A DNA stretch of 42,114 nucleotides from Oligoflexia bacterium (GTDB lineage: Bacteria; Bdellovibrionota; UBA1018), in contig JACMQW010000051.1 of NCBI GenBank assembly GCA_014376785.1, forward strand, positions 1 to 42,114, written 5' to 3'. Numbering within the stretch: the stretch's first letter is position 1; each line of letters starts with the position of its first letter. The notes beneath the pieces are model-generated. The model was not told where the DNA came from, searched no databases, and saw nothing but the letters and a program-made list of their open reading frames with translations. A program made the translations under genes and the position numbers. Below are positions 25,646 through 34,174 of the stretch, in pieces.

Positions 25646-26077
25646 ATGAAAATTCTAAATTCTGTTTCGCTCGTGTTCCTTTTGCTTGCCACTCAGTCGG
25701 TAAGCGCTCACGCAAGTGTTGTTCTCGACTTAAGGAACGGCCCCGCATCAGCTTTCAGTGATTTTCTCGACGAGAGTAATCAGACCTCGCTTTATTCCGC
25801 GCGCGCACGCGTGACTCCAGATGGAAAGATCCGCCTCTCTCTGCGAGACATCCGACTCTTCTCGCTCGTGAGGTTGCCAGATCAGACTAAAAGGCCTTTC
25901 ACCCAAATCGGGCAGACCGGTTTTATCGACCTCACCCTCGATAAACTTCCGGGAGGCGAGACCATCCTTCTCATGGAGGCAAACTCCCGTGACCGCCGGT
26001 TTGAAGTAGGGGAACCCATTTACATCCGCTACCTGGTGGATCAGGCAACCCTTCCAGAAGCGACGAACGTTCGTTAA
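25646..26077 (+). CDS. Secreted protein of unknown function
   Basis: 143 residues: a signal peptide ending VSAHA-S, then about 120 residues without Cys, with alternating beta-type segments (KIRLSLRDIRLFSLVRL, TILLMEANS, IYIRYLVDQ) suggesting a small beta-sandwich. No family recognised. A sigma-54-like element stands at the right distance upstream, a property shared with the next plus-strand gene and with the gene at 35055. The ribosome site is weak. Confidence 0.72.
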   Translation: MKILNSVSLVFLLLATQSVSAHASVVLDLRNGPASAFSDFLDESNQTSLYSARARVTPDGKIRLSLRDIRLFSLVRLPDQTKRPFTQIGQTGFIDLTLDKLPGGETILLMEANSRDRRFEVGEPIYIRYLVDQATLPEATNVR

Positions 26078-26144
26078 ACACCTACCGTTTAATGCATTTT
26101 CCCTCGCGGACTTTCCCCATCTCAGCCCGCTCGAACCTAACAGG

Positions 26145-26161
26145 TGTCTAAACTTCAGACA
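26145..26161. promoter_or_regulatory. TGTCT-N7-AGACA dyad, candidate enhancer-binding site
   Basis: A perfect five-base-arm palindrome, also readable as TGT-N11-ACA, the form used by several sigma-54 activators. It lies about 90 bases before the -24 element at 26234, a usual distance for such sites. Confidence 0.4.
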
Positions 26162-26233
26162 GTTCGGAGGAGCCGCCTTTCCTGCAACCCCTAGTTTTTA
26201 AAGACTTATTTCCGATCGCCGAACGATTACGGC

Positions 26234-26250
26234 TTGGCACCTCACTTGCT
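26234..26250 (+). promoter_or_regulatory. Sigma-54-type (-24/-12) promoter, strong match
   Basis: TTGGCACCTCACTTGCT matches the RpoN consensus TTGGCACG-N4-TTGCT at every conserved base except the G after CAC. GG and GC are at the required spacing. Transcription would begin near 26261, 30 bases before the GAGGAG ribosome site of the gene at 26304. Confidence 0.75.
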
Positions 26251-26303
26251 TTACTTAGTCCTGAGAGAACCAGATTCCGGAGTGAATCTAAGAGGAGTAA
26301 GTC

Positions 26304-27584
26304 ATGAAAGTTCAATCCAAGTTTTTCCTACTGTCTGTGTCCGCAATGCTCGCAATCACGTCCCAAGCCATGGCCGTTCACGTCGAAGGACTAAAACCGA
26401 CGAACCGCTTGGCGGGAACCATCGATCGTAAAGTTCGGAAGTGGGAAAAAACGAGCGCTCAACTCGATGCCATGGAAGCATCCGGAAAAGACGATTCAAA
26501 ACGGTACGACCGCAAACTTCGGAAGCTCGAGAAAACCGAAGCCCAGATCACTCACTTGGACGAAAATCTGGATCGCAACGTCGAAAATTACAATTTACCC
26601 CAATATGAAAATCACGGGATCGATTTTGATTACGTACAGGAATCTGATCACGGTCATTCTGCTTACCATTACGAAAAAACGGAATACGTTCAAGTCAGCG
26701 GAACTTCATCCACCCGTTCAAATTCGAACCTGAACTCGAACTCGAATTCCTACTCCAATAACTCGGACGCCTATGTTGTGAACGGAGTCGAATACGAAAT
26801 TGCTCCCGCTGGTTACGTCGCTTCCGATTACGGCTACGCCGGAAATCCAGGCCAAGGCGATCCAGGAAAAGGGAATCCGGGTCAGGGAAATCCGGGTCAA
26901 GGAAATGGAAAACTCGTGCTGACTTCCCCGGTCGTCGCTGCAGAACTTCCATCCTCGCCCGAAACTTCGGTAACTCCGGCTCCAGCAGTCGCACTCGAAG
27001 TTCACCCAAGCGAAAACCCATCCGATCACTCCGGTCGCCGAAGAGTCACCCGCACTGTGCGCGCTCGTCGCCAAGTCGTGGTGAACGTTCAGCGCGGCCA
27101 TTCCGAAATTCCTTCGGATTCGAGCGATTCCCGCCGCAGCCGCCGTTCCCGACGAAGAAATACGGTTTCGGCATCGGTCAGACGGGACGATTCTTCCGTA
27201 AATCTTCCGGGCAGCCCCGTGAATTACACTACTGGCGGCGTCGGCGAAATTTCGGACTCGAGCGAAGACCTTCAGATCTCTCACACCCCGATGGGTTCGG
27301 AGCCGCTCGACCGAATCGGACACATGGAAATCGTGCAGACCGCATCGGACAAGCCTTTCCTCGGAATCGGCCGCAGAAAATCCTACAAGACCACGGTCGT
27401 AATCGATGACTCCCAGCTCAGCCTGAACCGAGCGGCGAATCTGGTGGCCACCGTAAACCAAGGTCCTTCGATGTTCCAAAAAGTGAACGGACAGACCGTC
27501 AAAGGAACCCTCGGATCTGACCCGACAGGCGCAGACGTCTCGGTCACTCAGATTCGTAAGTCGAACGCGAGCTCGGCAAACTAA
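26304..27584 (+). CDS. Secreted low-complexity protein with Asn/Ser tract, GNPGQ repeats and Arg-rich blocks
   Basis: 426 residues with a signal peptide ending SQAMA-V and a strong GAGGAG ribosome site. Order of parts: a charged helical region (about residues 30-95) with two copies of RK(V/L)RK(W/L)EKT; an Asn/Ser tract near 138-155; four five-residue repeats G(N/D)PG(Q/K) near 180-200; a Pro/Ser linker; two Arg-rich blocks (RRRVTRTVRARR, then a second near 275); and a globular C-terminal part from about 330. The makeup suggests a surface, matrix or nucleic-acid/polyanion-binding protein. Family not recognised. A long antisense frame (26718-27650) is a codon-bias shadow. Confidence 0.8.
   Translation: MKVQSKFFLLSVSAMLAITSQAMAVHVEGLKPTNRLAGTIDRKVRKWEKTSAQLDAMEASGKDDSKRYDRKLRKLEKTEAQITHLDENLDRNVENYNLPQYENHGIDFDYVQESDHGHSAYHYEKTEYVQVSGTSSTRSNSNLNSNSNSYSNNSDAYVVNGVEYEIAPAGYVASDYGYAGNPGQGDPGKGNPGQGNPGQGNGKLVLTSPVVAAELPSSPETSVTPAPAVALEVHPSENPSDHSGRRRVTRTVRARRQVVVNVQRGHSEIPSDSSDSRRSRRSRRRNTVSASVRRDDSSVNLPGSPVNYTTGGVGEISDSSEDLQISHTPMGSEPLDRIGHMEIVQTASDKPFLGIGRRKSYKTTVVIDDSQLSLNRAANLVATVNQGPSMFQKVNGQTVKGTLGSDPTGADVSVTQIRKSNASSAN
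26841..26900 (+). repeat. Four 15-base repeats coding G(N/D)PG(Q/K)
   Basis: Four in-frame 15-base units, imperfect at DNA level, inside the secreted protein at 26304. The Gly spacing (3,2,3,2) rules out a collagen triple helix. Confidence 0.85.
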
Positions 27585-27834
27585 TCCAGACTTCTGAAAA
27601 TGAAATCTAAAGAGGTAAACCCTCGATTCTGATGATGATTCGTAGCCCAAACTAAAGCGACGCCCAGAAAAGAAACGTTGCGTTAGTCCGACTGCCCTCC
27701 CTTTCTGCAGGATGCAGAATTCCTCCTCCTCTCACTCTCTCTCTAAAAATCCCTCGGTCTTAGGACCGGGGGGTTTCCATTTGGAGTTTCTTCGGGCCTT
27801 TCCCGTCCCAGGCTGCTATAACCGAGGTTCGCCT

Positions 27835-30420
27835 ATGCTCTTCCTGAACCAAATTAAGAAAGACTTCCAACCCGCCACCTGGAAGAAAGGACAAACGTCT
27901 TTTCGGGACGGTCACGTCGCTCAGGTGAAACTGAAAAATCACCTCGTTACTGCCGAAATCCAGGAAGAAGATCCTTCGGGCAAGATCGAAAAATTTAAGA
28001 CCACGCTCCTCATGGACCGTGGAACGATTCGCTCGTCGAGCTGTACTTGCTCTGCCCACGGCATCTACGAGAAGCATTGCCGCCACATCGCTGCCCTCTC
28101 CAATTGGATCCTGGCGAAGGGCTCCCTCCTCCGCGCGGGAATCGTCGACGGGGACGAAGGCTCCGCCGCTCATGACGAAACGGAAGCTCGCGCAAAAAAG
28201 CCTGCGATTCCGAAAATGGTTCCCGCCGAGCCCGTCGCGTTCGTCCGCGGCATCTTTGAAGATAAAGTTCTCACAGGAATCACCGTCGAAGCAGCGCTTC
28301 GCTATAAAGATCCGGTAAAGGGAGATTCGGTTTCCACCCTTCACCAGTTGATTCGGAAAGACACCGACACCTTCCGCACCACCGACGACCTCCATCTGAA
28401 ACTTCTGCATGAATTCATTCCGGTTCTGCATAACGTTCATGCGCCAAAGATCCCTTACCAAGGCGCAACGATGCTGGAAAACTTAGCGAAGCTTCTTTCG
28501 CACGAGCATAAAAGCCAGATTGTTTACCACGAGAACCTCCAGGTAAAATTCGACACGACTCCGCTGAAGCTTGAGTCTTTAAACGTCGGGTCGAAGAGCA
28601 ACCTCGGGCGTCGGCTGACTTTCGAATTTAAGAACGATCGGTTCCAGATCAACTCAGCCGAGCTTGAAAAACTTTCCCAACTCGGGCGCCTTTCCTCTTC
28701 CTACTGTTTGGCGGGAGATACCCTTTACCGCTTTGAAAAGTCCCTAAATCTGATCGCTCAGTTCGCGAATCGGTCGGGGATGGCAAATGAATCAAATAAG
28801 AAAGGCCCCGTCGCTCCGACTGGCTATTCTTATTTGGATGATGATGAAGATTACCCCCTCCACCCCCTGTCCGTTTATCGGCTTTCGCTCGAACTCGGTG
28901 TGGATGACTTTACGGTCGATAAAGATTGGAAAGATTTTTTCGAGTGGAAACGAACCTTCGAATCTGACGATTTACCGGATCTACCGGATGTCGATTACGG
29001 ATTTGAGCTTCGCGATTACCAGAAGAACGGCGTGAGCTGGGTGTGGTCGCTCTACCACCGCGGACTCGCAGCCCTCCTCGCCGATGACATGGGACTGGGT
29101 AAAACCCACCAAGTCCTCGCGATCCTGACCAGCTTTTACAAATCAAAGACGAAGCCAGCGCTACCGACCCTTGTGATTGCGCCGACATCCGTGGTGTCCG
29201 CCTGGGTGCAGAAGCTTGAAAAATATCCAACCAGTCTGAACTGGACCGTGTTTCACGGAAAAGGTCGGGTCATGCCTGACAAAGACGTGAACCTCGTCCT
29301 CACCACCTACGGAATTTTACAGCGAGAAGCGTCTCTTCGCGAACGCGAATGGCATTGCGTGATTCTGGACGAAGCGCAGGCGATTAAAAATGCGATCACC
29401 ATTTCTTCGCGTGCCTCGCGTGTACTGCGGTCGAAATTCAGAATTGCGATGACCGGGACGCCGATCGAAAACCACGCAACCGACCTTTGGTCGATCATGG
29501 AATTTCTGCTTCCAGGTTACCTCGGCTCTCTTCCGCGGTTTAAGCGACTTTATGGCGGCGGATCGAAGGAACATCCAGACGATGGTCAGACCGGTGCCTT
29601 GAAGCGCCTGATTTCCCCTTTCTTACTCCGCCGAACGAAAGACCAAGTTCTAAAGGAACTTCCCGAAAAGACAGAAGAAGTCATTCTCTGTGAAATGACG
29701 GTCATTCAGAAAAAAGCCTATAAGAAATACCTGGAAAGTGCGGAAGCGGCGAAGGCACGCGAAGACCTTCAAGCCGGAAAGAAGATCAATTACGCAAACA
29801 TCCTCTCCGTGCTCACTCGCCTAAAACAAGTTTGCGATCACCCTCGCCTGCCCGAAGTGACCGGCGGCAAGGTGAAAAAACTCACGGCCATGGATCCTTG
29901 GGAAACCGGGAAATGGGTCGCGTTCGACGAGCTGTTGAACGAGGCGCTCGGGTCGAATTTGAAAATCGTCGTCTTCACCCAGTACCTCGGCATGATGGAC
30001 CTCATCGGTCTGTGGCTGAAAGAAAAGAATGTCGGATACGTGGAACTACGCGGAGACACTCCAGACCGCGCGGTCCGCATTCAGCGCTACGCGGACGACC
30101 CGGAAACGAAAGTTTTCCTCTGTTCGCTCCTGGCGGGATCTCTCGGTATCGATTTGACTGCGGGTTCGGTTTGCATTCACTTCGACCGTTGGTGGAACCC
30201 GGCTCGCGAAAACCAAGCAACCGATCGACTCCACCGCCTCGGCCAAACCCGCGGTGTGCAGGTATTTAAACTCCAAATTCCGGGCACGATCGAAGACCGG
30301 ATCGCGAGCATCATCCAATCGAAGACCGAGCTGTCAGATGCGCTGATCGAACAGTCCGCTCTCGGGTTGAAAGCATTCTCTCGCCAAGAGCTGCTTGAGC
30401 TTCTGAGCGTGCCGATTTGA
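27835..30420 (+). CDS. SWIM-domain SNF2-family DNA-dependent ATPase
   Basis: 861 residues from the ATG at 27835, seven bases after GAGG. The frame is open back to 27712, but that part is low-complexity and lacks a ribosome site. An N-terminal SWIM zinc finger is seen as CTCSAHGIYEKHCRHIAAL (about residues 65-85). The Swi2/Snf2 motor follows: DDMGLGKTHQVLAIL (Walker A), VLTTYGIL, ILDEAQAIKN (DEAQ box), MTGTPIEN, FTQYLGMMDLIG and GSLGIDLTAGSVCIHFDRWW with the Q-x-x-x-R motif of ATDRLHRLGQTR. Such proteins remodel protein-DNA complexes, often at transcription or repair. The GNAT gene overlaps its stop by four bases. Confidence 0.95.
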   Translation: MLFLNQIKKDFQPATWKKGQTSFRDGHVAQVKLKNHLVTAEIQEEDPSGKIEKFKTTLLMDRGTIRSSSCTCSAHGIYEKHCRHIAALSNWILAKGSLLRAGIVDGDEGSAAHDETEARAKKPAIPKMVPAEPVAFVRGIFEDKVLTGITVEAALRYKDPVKGDSVSTLHQLIRKDTDTFRTTDDLHLKLLHEFIPVLHNVHAPKIPYQGATMLENLAKLLSHEHKSQIVYHENLQVKFDTTPLKLESLNVGSKSNLGRRLTFEFKNDRFQINSAELEKLSQLGRLSSSYCLAGDTLYRFEKSLNLIAQFANRSGMANESNKKGPVAPTGYSYLDDDEDYPLHPLSVYRLSLELGVDDFTVDKDWKDFFEWKRTFESDDLPDLPDVDYGFELRDYQKNGVSWVWSLYHRGLAALLADDMGLGKTHQVLAILTSFYKSKTKPALPTLVIAPTSVVSAWVQKLEKYPTSLNWTVFHGKGRVMPDKDVNLVLTTYGILQREASLREREWHCVILDEAQAIKNAITISSRASRVLRSKFRIAMTGTPIENHATDLWSIMEFLLPGYLGSLPRFKRLYGGGSKEHPDDGQTGALKRLISPFLLRRTKDQVLKELPEKTEEVILCEMTVIQKKAYKKYLESAEAAKAREDLQAGKKINYANILSVLTRLKQVCDHPRLPEVTGGKVKKLTAMDPWETGKWVAFDELLNEALGSNLKIVVFTQYLGMMDLIGLWLKEKNVGYVELRGDTPDRAVRIQRYADDPETKVFLCSLLAGSLGIDLTAGSVCIHFDRWWNPARENQATDRLHRLGQTRGVQVFKLQIPGTIEDRIASIIQSKTELSDALIEQSALGLKAFSRQELLELLSVPI

Positions 30421-30938
30421 AATTCGATGCCCAGCCGATTTTAGAAGGGACACACCTCCGGCTCAGGCCGCTCACGCCAGATGATTTCGATGCGCTTTAC
30501 GCCTTCGCTTCCGACCGGAAACTTTGGGAACAACACCCAAACTCCGATCGCTGGAAAAAAGAAATCTTCGAACTCTTTTTTCAAAAAGCGCTCAAATCGG
30601 AAAGTGCGTTGGTCGCGGAATTGATCGATCAGCAATCGTTGGTGGCATGCTCTCGTTTTTATGACATCGACCAAGGTTCGTCGAAAGTGGCGATTGGATT
30701 TACCTTCATCGACAGGAAATACTGGGGCGGGGATGTCAACCGAGAGATGAAAAAGCTGATGTTGGCCCATGCTTTTAAATCTTTCGAGAATGTCGTTTTC
30801 CACGTGGGAGAAACCAATCTCCGCTCAAGACGCGCGCTTGAAAAAATCGGTGCTCGCATGGTTGGCATTGTTTCAGCTCCCGAAGTGATGGCCGCTCAAG
30901 AAAATCGCGTTCTTTACCACCTCGCACGCCCCCATTAA
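30417..30938 (+). CDS. GNAT-family N-acetyltransferase (RimJ/RimL type)
   Basis: 173 residues starting with TTG at 30417, which overlaps the helicase stop in TTGA, so translation is coupled. The N-terminus GTHLRLRPLTPDDFDALYAF is typical of the RimJ/RimL branch. The acetyl-CoA region (IGFTFIDRKYWGGDVNREM) and the HVGETNLRSRRALEKIGARMVG end follow, although the usual Q/R-x-x-G-x-G/A loop is degenerate. It would acetylate an amine on a protein N-terminus or small molecule; substrate unknown. Confidence 0.88.
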   Translation: MKFDAQPILEGTHLRLRPLTPDDFDALYAFASDRKLWEQHPNSDRWKKEIFELFFQKALKSESALVAELIDQQSLVACSRFYDIDQGSSKVAIGFTFIDRKYWGGDVNREMKKLMLAHAFKSFENVVFHVGETNLRSRRALEKIGARMVGIVSAPEVMAAQENRVLYHLARPH

Positions 30939-30960
30939 ATTTAGCCCGAGCCACAGAATT

Positions 30961-31010
30961 CCGCCTCTCTTTACAGCACTTTCAATCACCTCTAGACTGG
31001 AAAGAGGCGG
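30961..31010 (+). promoter_or_regulatory. Inverted repeat that can mask a ribosome site
   Basis: CCGCCTCT (30961-30968) is complementary to AGAGGCGG (31003-31010), with three more T-A pairs inside after one bulge. The right arm contains the AAGAGG ribosome site of the gene at 31019, so folding of the mRNA would hide it, if transcription starts upstream of 30961. Confidence 0.4.
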
Positions 31011-31018
31011 GCAATGGA

Positions 31019-32389
31019 ATGCGTTTCCTCATTCTGACTGTATTCTTTATTTCGACCCTCGCTCAGGCGAAGATGTCGGCTAATTTCGAATCGATCGAGG
31101 CCTACCTCCGGGAAAGTCCGGGCTCTTCAGTCGAAGAATTTATTCGCGCGCTCCCAGAAGAGATGCGATCTCGTTATCTCCTCATTTACGAATCTCGCAG
31201 TCCTCACAGCGGATCACTCGCCGCACCTCGGATCCTCATGATGAATGCGGACGCAAGCCTCATCCTGGGCATTGCCGGAGAGGCTTCAGGAAATCGCGGA
31301 AACACGATTGAAGTGATCCACACGGAACCGGGGTCGAGTCGTCTTCGTTTCCAGGAGATCGCGTTCGACGGAAAGAAGGCGACTTCTGAAGTGGAACCGA
31401 AACTCTGCGCCTCCTGCCACGGGGGATTTGCTTCAGAAAGCTGGGCGATGACGATGCGCCCGATTTGGGACCGATATCCGAATTGGACTGGAGTCTATGG
31501 AAGTGCGCACAATGATGTTTTTTTAGGAAAAGGTTGGTTCGGAAACAGCTTTCGGCCCGATTACGAATTCGAAGAGAAGGGATTAACGGAGCTCAAACGG
31601 AATGTCAGGCCGAATTCCCGATACGGCGCGCTGATTGGATTAGAAAAGCTAGAACTCCGCCACCTTTCTGCCCTCGCTAGTGAATTCACGGAAGCCCTCG
31701 ACCTCCGCCAAGCGGCGAACATCGCCCAACGGGTAAGTGACCACCTCGCACGCCTTGCCATCGACTCCCCTGCGAGGTTGGAAGAAAGCATCGAGCTCCT
31801 TCGACGGGCTCACTCCGCCCAGCGTCCAGGCCAAGCGAAAGATTCGTTCACGCCCCTTTCAGAAGTCAGCGGAAGCAAGGACGCCTCCAAAATTTCGCAG
31901 GAACTCTGGGAAAATGAACGCAAAGAAGTCCTTCGTTACTCAGAAGGAGTGGTGCTCTCCATCCAAAAACACGGAACGGAAAACGACCGGAAGCTCATTC
32001 CACGTTACACAGACATGATCGCGAGGGTGAAGACCCGAGCACCGGAATCGGAAGCCGTGCTCGGCCCCCGTGGTGTTTTTCTCGCAAAACTCGGAATTGA
32101 TCCTTGGTCGCTTTCGACTTCTCGGCGCTCGGGTGGCGGTCAGCTTCAAGGTATCGGAATCAACTCGATCTCCGATACTTTTTGGAACCACTTGTTGCCT
32201 TGGCTGGAAGAAAGCCCAGGATCAGTGATCGCGCGAGGATCCCGTGCAGCCTGCGTCGCTTCGATCACTCCGACTTACAGCGAAAGCGTGGATCGCTCGA
32301 TGATCGACTGGATTCGCAGTATGGGAAAAGACGGTTATGCCGACGAGATTCTCGAACTTAAAAGAGGCGCCCCTTCGGACTACCGCTGA
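31019..32389 (+). CDS. Exported protein with a single c-type heme motif (CxxCH)
   Basis: 456 residues with a signal peptide ending TLAQA-K. The motif C130-A-S-C133-H134 followed by GG is a standard covalent heme site, so the protein is probably a periplasmic monoheme cytochrome-like protein. Around it lie PIWDRYPNWTGVYGSAHND and FRPDYEFEEKG, which I do not recognise. The other 300 residues are helical and unlike small cytochromes c; a further Cys occurs near the end (RAACVASI). No electron-transfer partner is adjacent except the ferredoxin gene on the opposite strand, which is probably cytoplasmic. It could be a redox sensor or a heme-containing enzyme. Confidence 0.8.
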   Translation: MRFLILTVFFISTLAQAKMSANFESIEAYLRESPGSSVEEFIRALPEEMRSRYLLIYESRSPHSGSLAAPRILMMNADASLILGIAGEASGNRGNTIEVIHTEPGSSRLRFQEIAFDGKKATSEVEPKLCASCHGGFASESWAMTMRPIWDRYPNWTGVYGSAHNDVFLGKGWFGNSFRPDYEFEEKGLTELKRNVRPNSRYGALIGLEKLELRHLSALASEFTEALDLRQAANIAQRVSDHLARLAIDSPARLEESIELLRRAHSAQRPGQAKDSFTPLSEVSGSKDASKISQELWENERKEVLRYSEGVVLSIQKHGTENDRKLIPRYTDMIARVKTRAPESEAVLGPRGVFLAKLGIDPWSLSTSRRSGGGQLQGIGINSISDTFWNHLLPWLEESPGSVIARGSRAACVASITPTYSESVDRSMIDWIRSMGKDGYADEILELKRGAPSDYR

Positions 32390-32395
32390 TCCTTC

Positions 32396-32641
32396 CTAAA
32401 GCGCTGCTTTTGGATGGATCACATCGACCGGACAAACGTGCACACAGATCGCGCACCCCTCACAACTGTCTTGGTCGATCGCAAAGATCGCACCCGTGAA
32501 GAAAATGCTTTTGGTCGGACAGACGGCGACGCACGCTTCGCAGGCCGTACAGCCGGGTCCGATGTCGTATTTCGGAGGTGGAGCCGCGGCTTCTGATTTC
32601 CTATCTGTTTCGCTCGATTTCGGTGGATGCGCGTGACTCAT
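32396..32641 (-). CDS. Ferredoxin with two [4Fe-4S] motifs
   Basis: 81 residues. After a polar N-terminal 28 residues come [12 protein letters not shown] and, 18 residues on, [12 protein letters not shown]: two classic C-x2-C-x2-C-x3-C-P cluster sites. It is a small cytoplasmic electron carrier. Its ATG overlaps the stop of the HDOD-like gene in ATGA, and it ends 6 bases from the convergent CxxCH gene. Redox partner unknown; fusion or pairing with an HDOD-type gene is unusual. Confidence 0.92.
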   Translation of the reverse strand: MSHAHPPKSSETDRKSEAAAPPPKYDIGPGCTACEACVAVCPTKSIFFTGAIFAIDQDSCEGCAICVHVCPVDVIHPKAAL

Positions 32642-33699
32642 GATTTCTTTCCCTGCGCCGCAACCGCACTCAGAGCCTGCGCGATAATCGCGGGATTAAT
32701 TTTCAGAGATACCAGCCCATCGGAATCCGTTTTTCGAAGAGGCCTTCCGATGGCCGATGATTCGGCAATACCGAGTAAAAGTGCGAGCGGGTAAAGCGTC
32801 GGTTGGGAATGTTTTAGATAGTACGACTCCCGCGCGAAGCGGATTGCCGGCTCGATGGGTTTAAAAAATCCGTAGTTCTGGGCGGCGAGCGCTGACATTT
32901 CAAACAGATGCAGGGGAAACCGCTTATGCTCTTCAAGAGAAGCGTACTGCCATTTCATCACGGTCTTTTTTTCGATTTCCGCGAGAAAAGCGGCGTACGA
33001 CGGTGCGGAGCCTTCTTTTGGATAAATCGCGTGAGCAAGCACCTTTCCTACTCCGAGGGTCATGGCGGCGGGAAACGCGTATTCAATGAATGGAAATGCT
33101 CCCATTCGCGAAGCAATCTCGTAAGCAATGTGAGCGGTCTTCAGGCTCTCAGGAAAGTGAAGGCTAAAGGATTCCAGCGTGCTTCGCGACACTTTCAGTT
33201 TTTGAAAATTCGTTAGCAAGAGATCGTATTGGAGACCAGCTAAGAATGCGAGCTCGGAAGAAGCGTAATTTTTTTCTTCGCAGAACTCTTCGCAGATGAG
33301 TGCATGTTTCAGCTGCTCTTTCGGATTCACGCTGAAGCGATCGTTTTTTTTCCGAGGGAGTTGGTTTCCTAAACGGGAGAGTCGAATCGCCGCGACTAAG
33401 TTTCGCGAAGCCTGCTTCCCCAGCAGGATAAAAATCCGCTCCAGGATGATCCGGTAGTTCACCTGACCCTCCGGCATCTCCGACAGCCACTCTTTAATCC
33501 GCGGCTGCAAGAAATCGATTTTCAGGACGAACTGCGTGTATGCCGAATTCGTCATCACCACGGGGGCAATGTCGGCCGCATAGAGTTCACGATTCAGTGT
33601 CACCTTAATGACGCGTTTAAGCGTGCGCCCCGGAAGATCCGGGATCAGATATTTCGAGAGGCACGATGTGAGAGCGCCGTACACGGCGTCGTCTGCCAT
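32638..33699 (-). CDS. HDOD-domain-like protein
   Basis: 353 residues if started at the ATG at 33699 (MADDAVYG). The frame is open to 33957 but that part is antisense to the CBS gene, and an ATG at 33741 leaves only 25 bases between two divergent genes. Residues about 100-190 resemble an HDOD domain ([26 protein letters not shown], then [15 protein letters not shown]), though the HD metal residues are absent, as is normal for HDOD. The C-terminal part is alpha-helical and rich in Ala and Leu. HDOD proteins often sit in signal-response pathways. It is coupled to the ferredoxin. Family assignment is moderate. Confidence 0.7.
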   Translation of the reverse strand: MADDAVYGALTSCLSKYLIPDLPGRTLKRVIKVTLNRELYAADIAPVVMTNSAYTQFVLKIDFLQPRIKEWLSEMPEGQVNYRIILERIFILLGKQASRNLVAAIRLSRLGNQLPRKKNDRFSVNPKEQLKHALICEEFCEEKNYASSELAFLAGLQYDLLLTNFQKLKVSRSTLESFSLHFPESLKTAHIAYEIASRMGAFPFIEYAFPAAMTLGVGKVLAHAIYPKEGSAPSYAAFLAEIEKKTVMKWQYASLEEHKRFPLHLFEMSALAAQNYGFFKPIEPAIRFARESYYLKHSQPTLYPLALLLGIAESSAIGRPLRKTDSDGLVSLKINPAIIAQALSAVAAQGKKS

Positions 33700-33766
33700 A
33701 CTCTCATTAGAGTGAGTCGAATCACGGACGTTGTCAAACATTCGACCGGAGGAATAGAATAAGGAC

Positions 33767-34174
33767 ATGAGCGAAACGACCGCGAAAGAAATCATGACCC
33801 GCGATCTTGTCCGAGCCACGGACGGGATGACCATCGAAGAAGCACTGAAAGTGCTCATCAACCACCGAGTAACCGGCCTCCCAGTTGTTGATGAAAATGG
33901 CAAAATGACGGGCGTGATCTCCGAGTACGACATCCTCTCGCAGATTTCGAAATCCAAAAAAAATCGGGGTGAGGTTTTTCAAGACCTGATCGTCTATTCT
34001 CGAAAAGTCGACGCCATTTCCGAAGACACGCCGCTGTCGAAGATCGTGAATGAATTTTTGGATACTAAGTTTAGGCGCCTTCCTGTCGTGGATAAGGACG
34101 GAAGCCTCGTCGGGATCATCACTCGCCGGGATTTGATGAAAGTTTATTACTACCGCTCGAGGCTTGCGGACTAA
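33767..34174 (+). CDS. CBS-pair domain protein
   Basis: 135 residues made of two CBS motifs and little else: KEIMTRDLVRATDGMTIEEAL to GLPVVDENGKMTGVISEYDI, then SRKVDAISEDTPLSKIV to RRLPVVDKDGSLVGIITRRDL. Such stand-alone pairs bind adenine nucleotides (AMP, ATP, SAM) and report energy state to a partner. GGAGGA and AAGGA precede the ATG. The next gene's ATG follows the TAA stop with no gap, so they are surely co-translated; that STAS-like protein is the likely partner. Confidence 0.93.
   Translation: MSETTAKEIMTRDLVRATDGMTIEEALKVLINHRVTGLPVVDENGKMTGVISEYDILSQISKSKKNRGEVFQDLIVYSRKVDAISEDTPLSKIVNEFLDTKFRRLPVVDKDGSLVGIITRRDLMKVYYYRSRLAD

Noticed and set aside
26841-26900. Collagen-like repeat
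   Set aside because: Glycine does not fall at every third residue.
26718-27650. 310-residue minus-strand open frame
   Set aside because: Antisense to the secreted low-complexity protein. It is Arg/Ser/Val-rich as expected from reading the reverse of its codons.
33700-33957. N-terminal extension of the HDOD-like frame
   Set aside because: It is antisense to the CBS gene. The start at 33699 avoids that, though 33741 remains possible.
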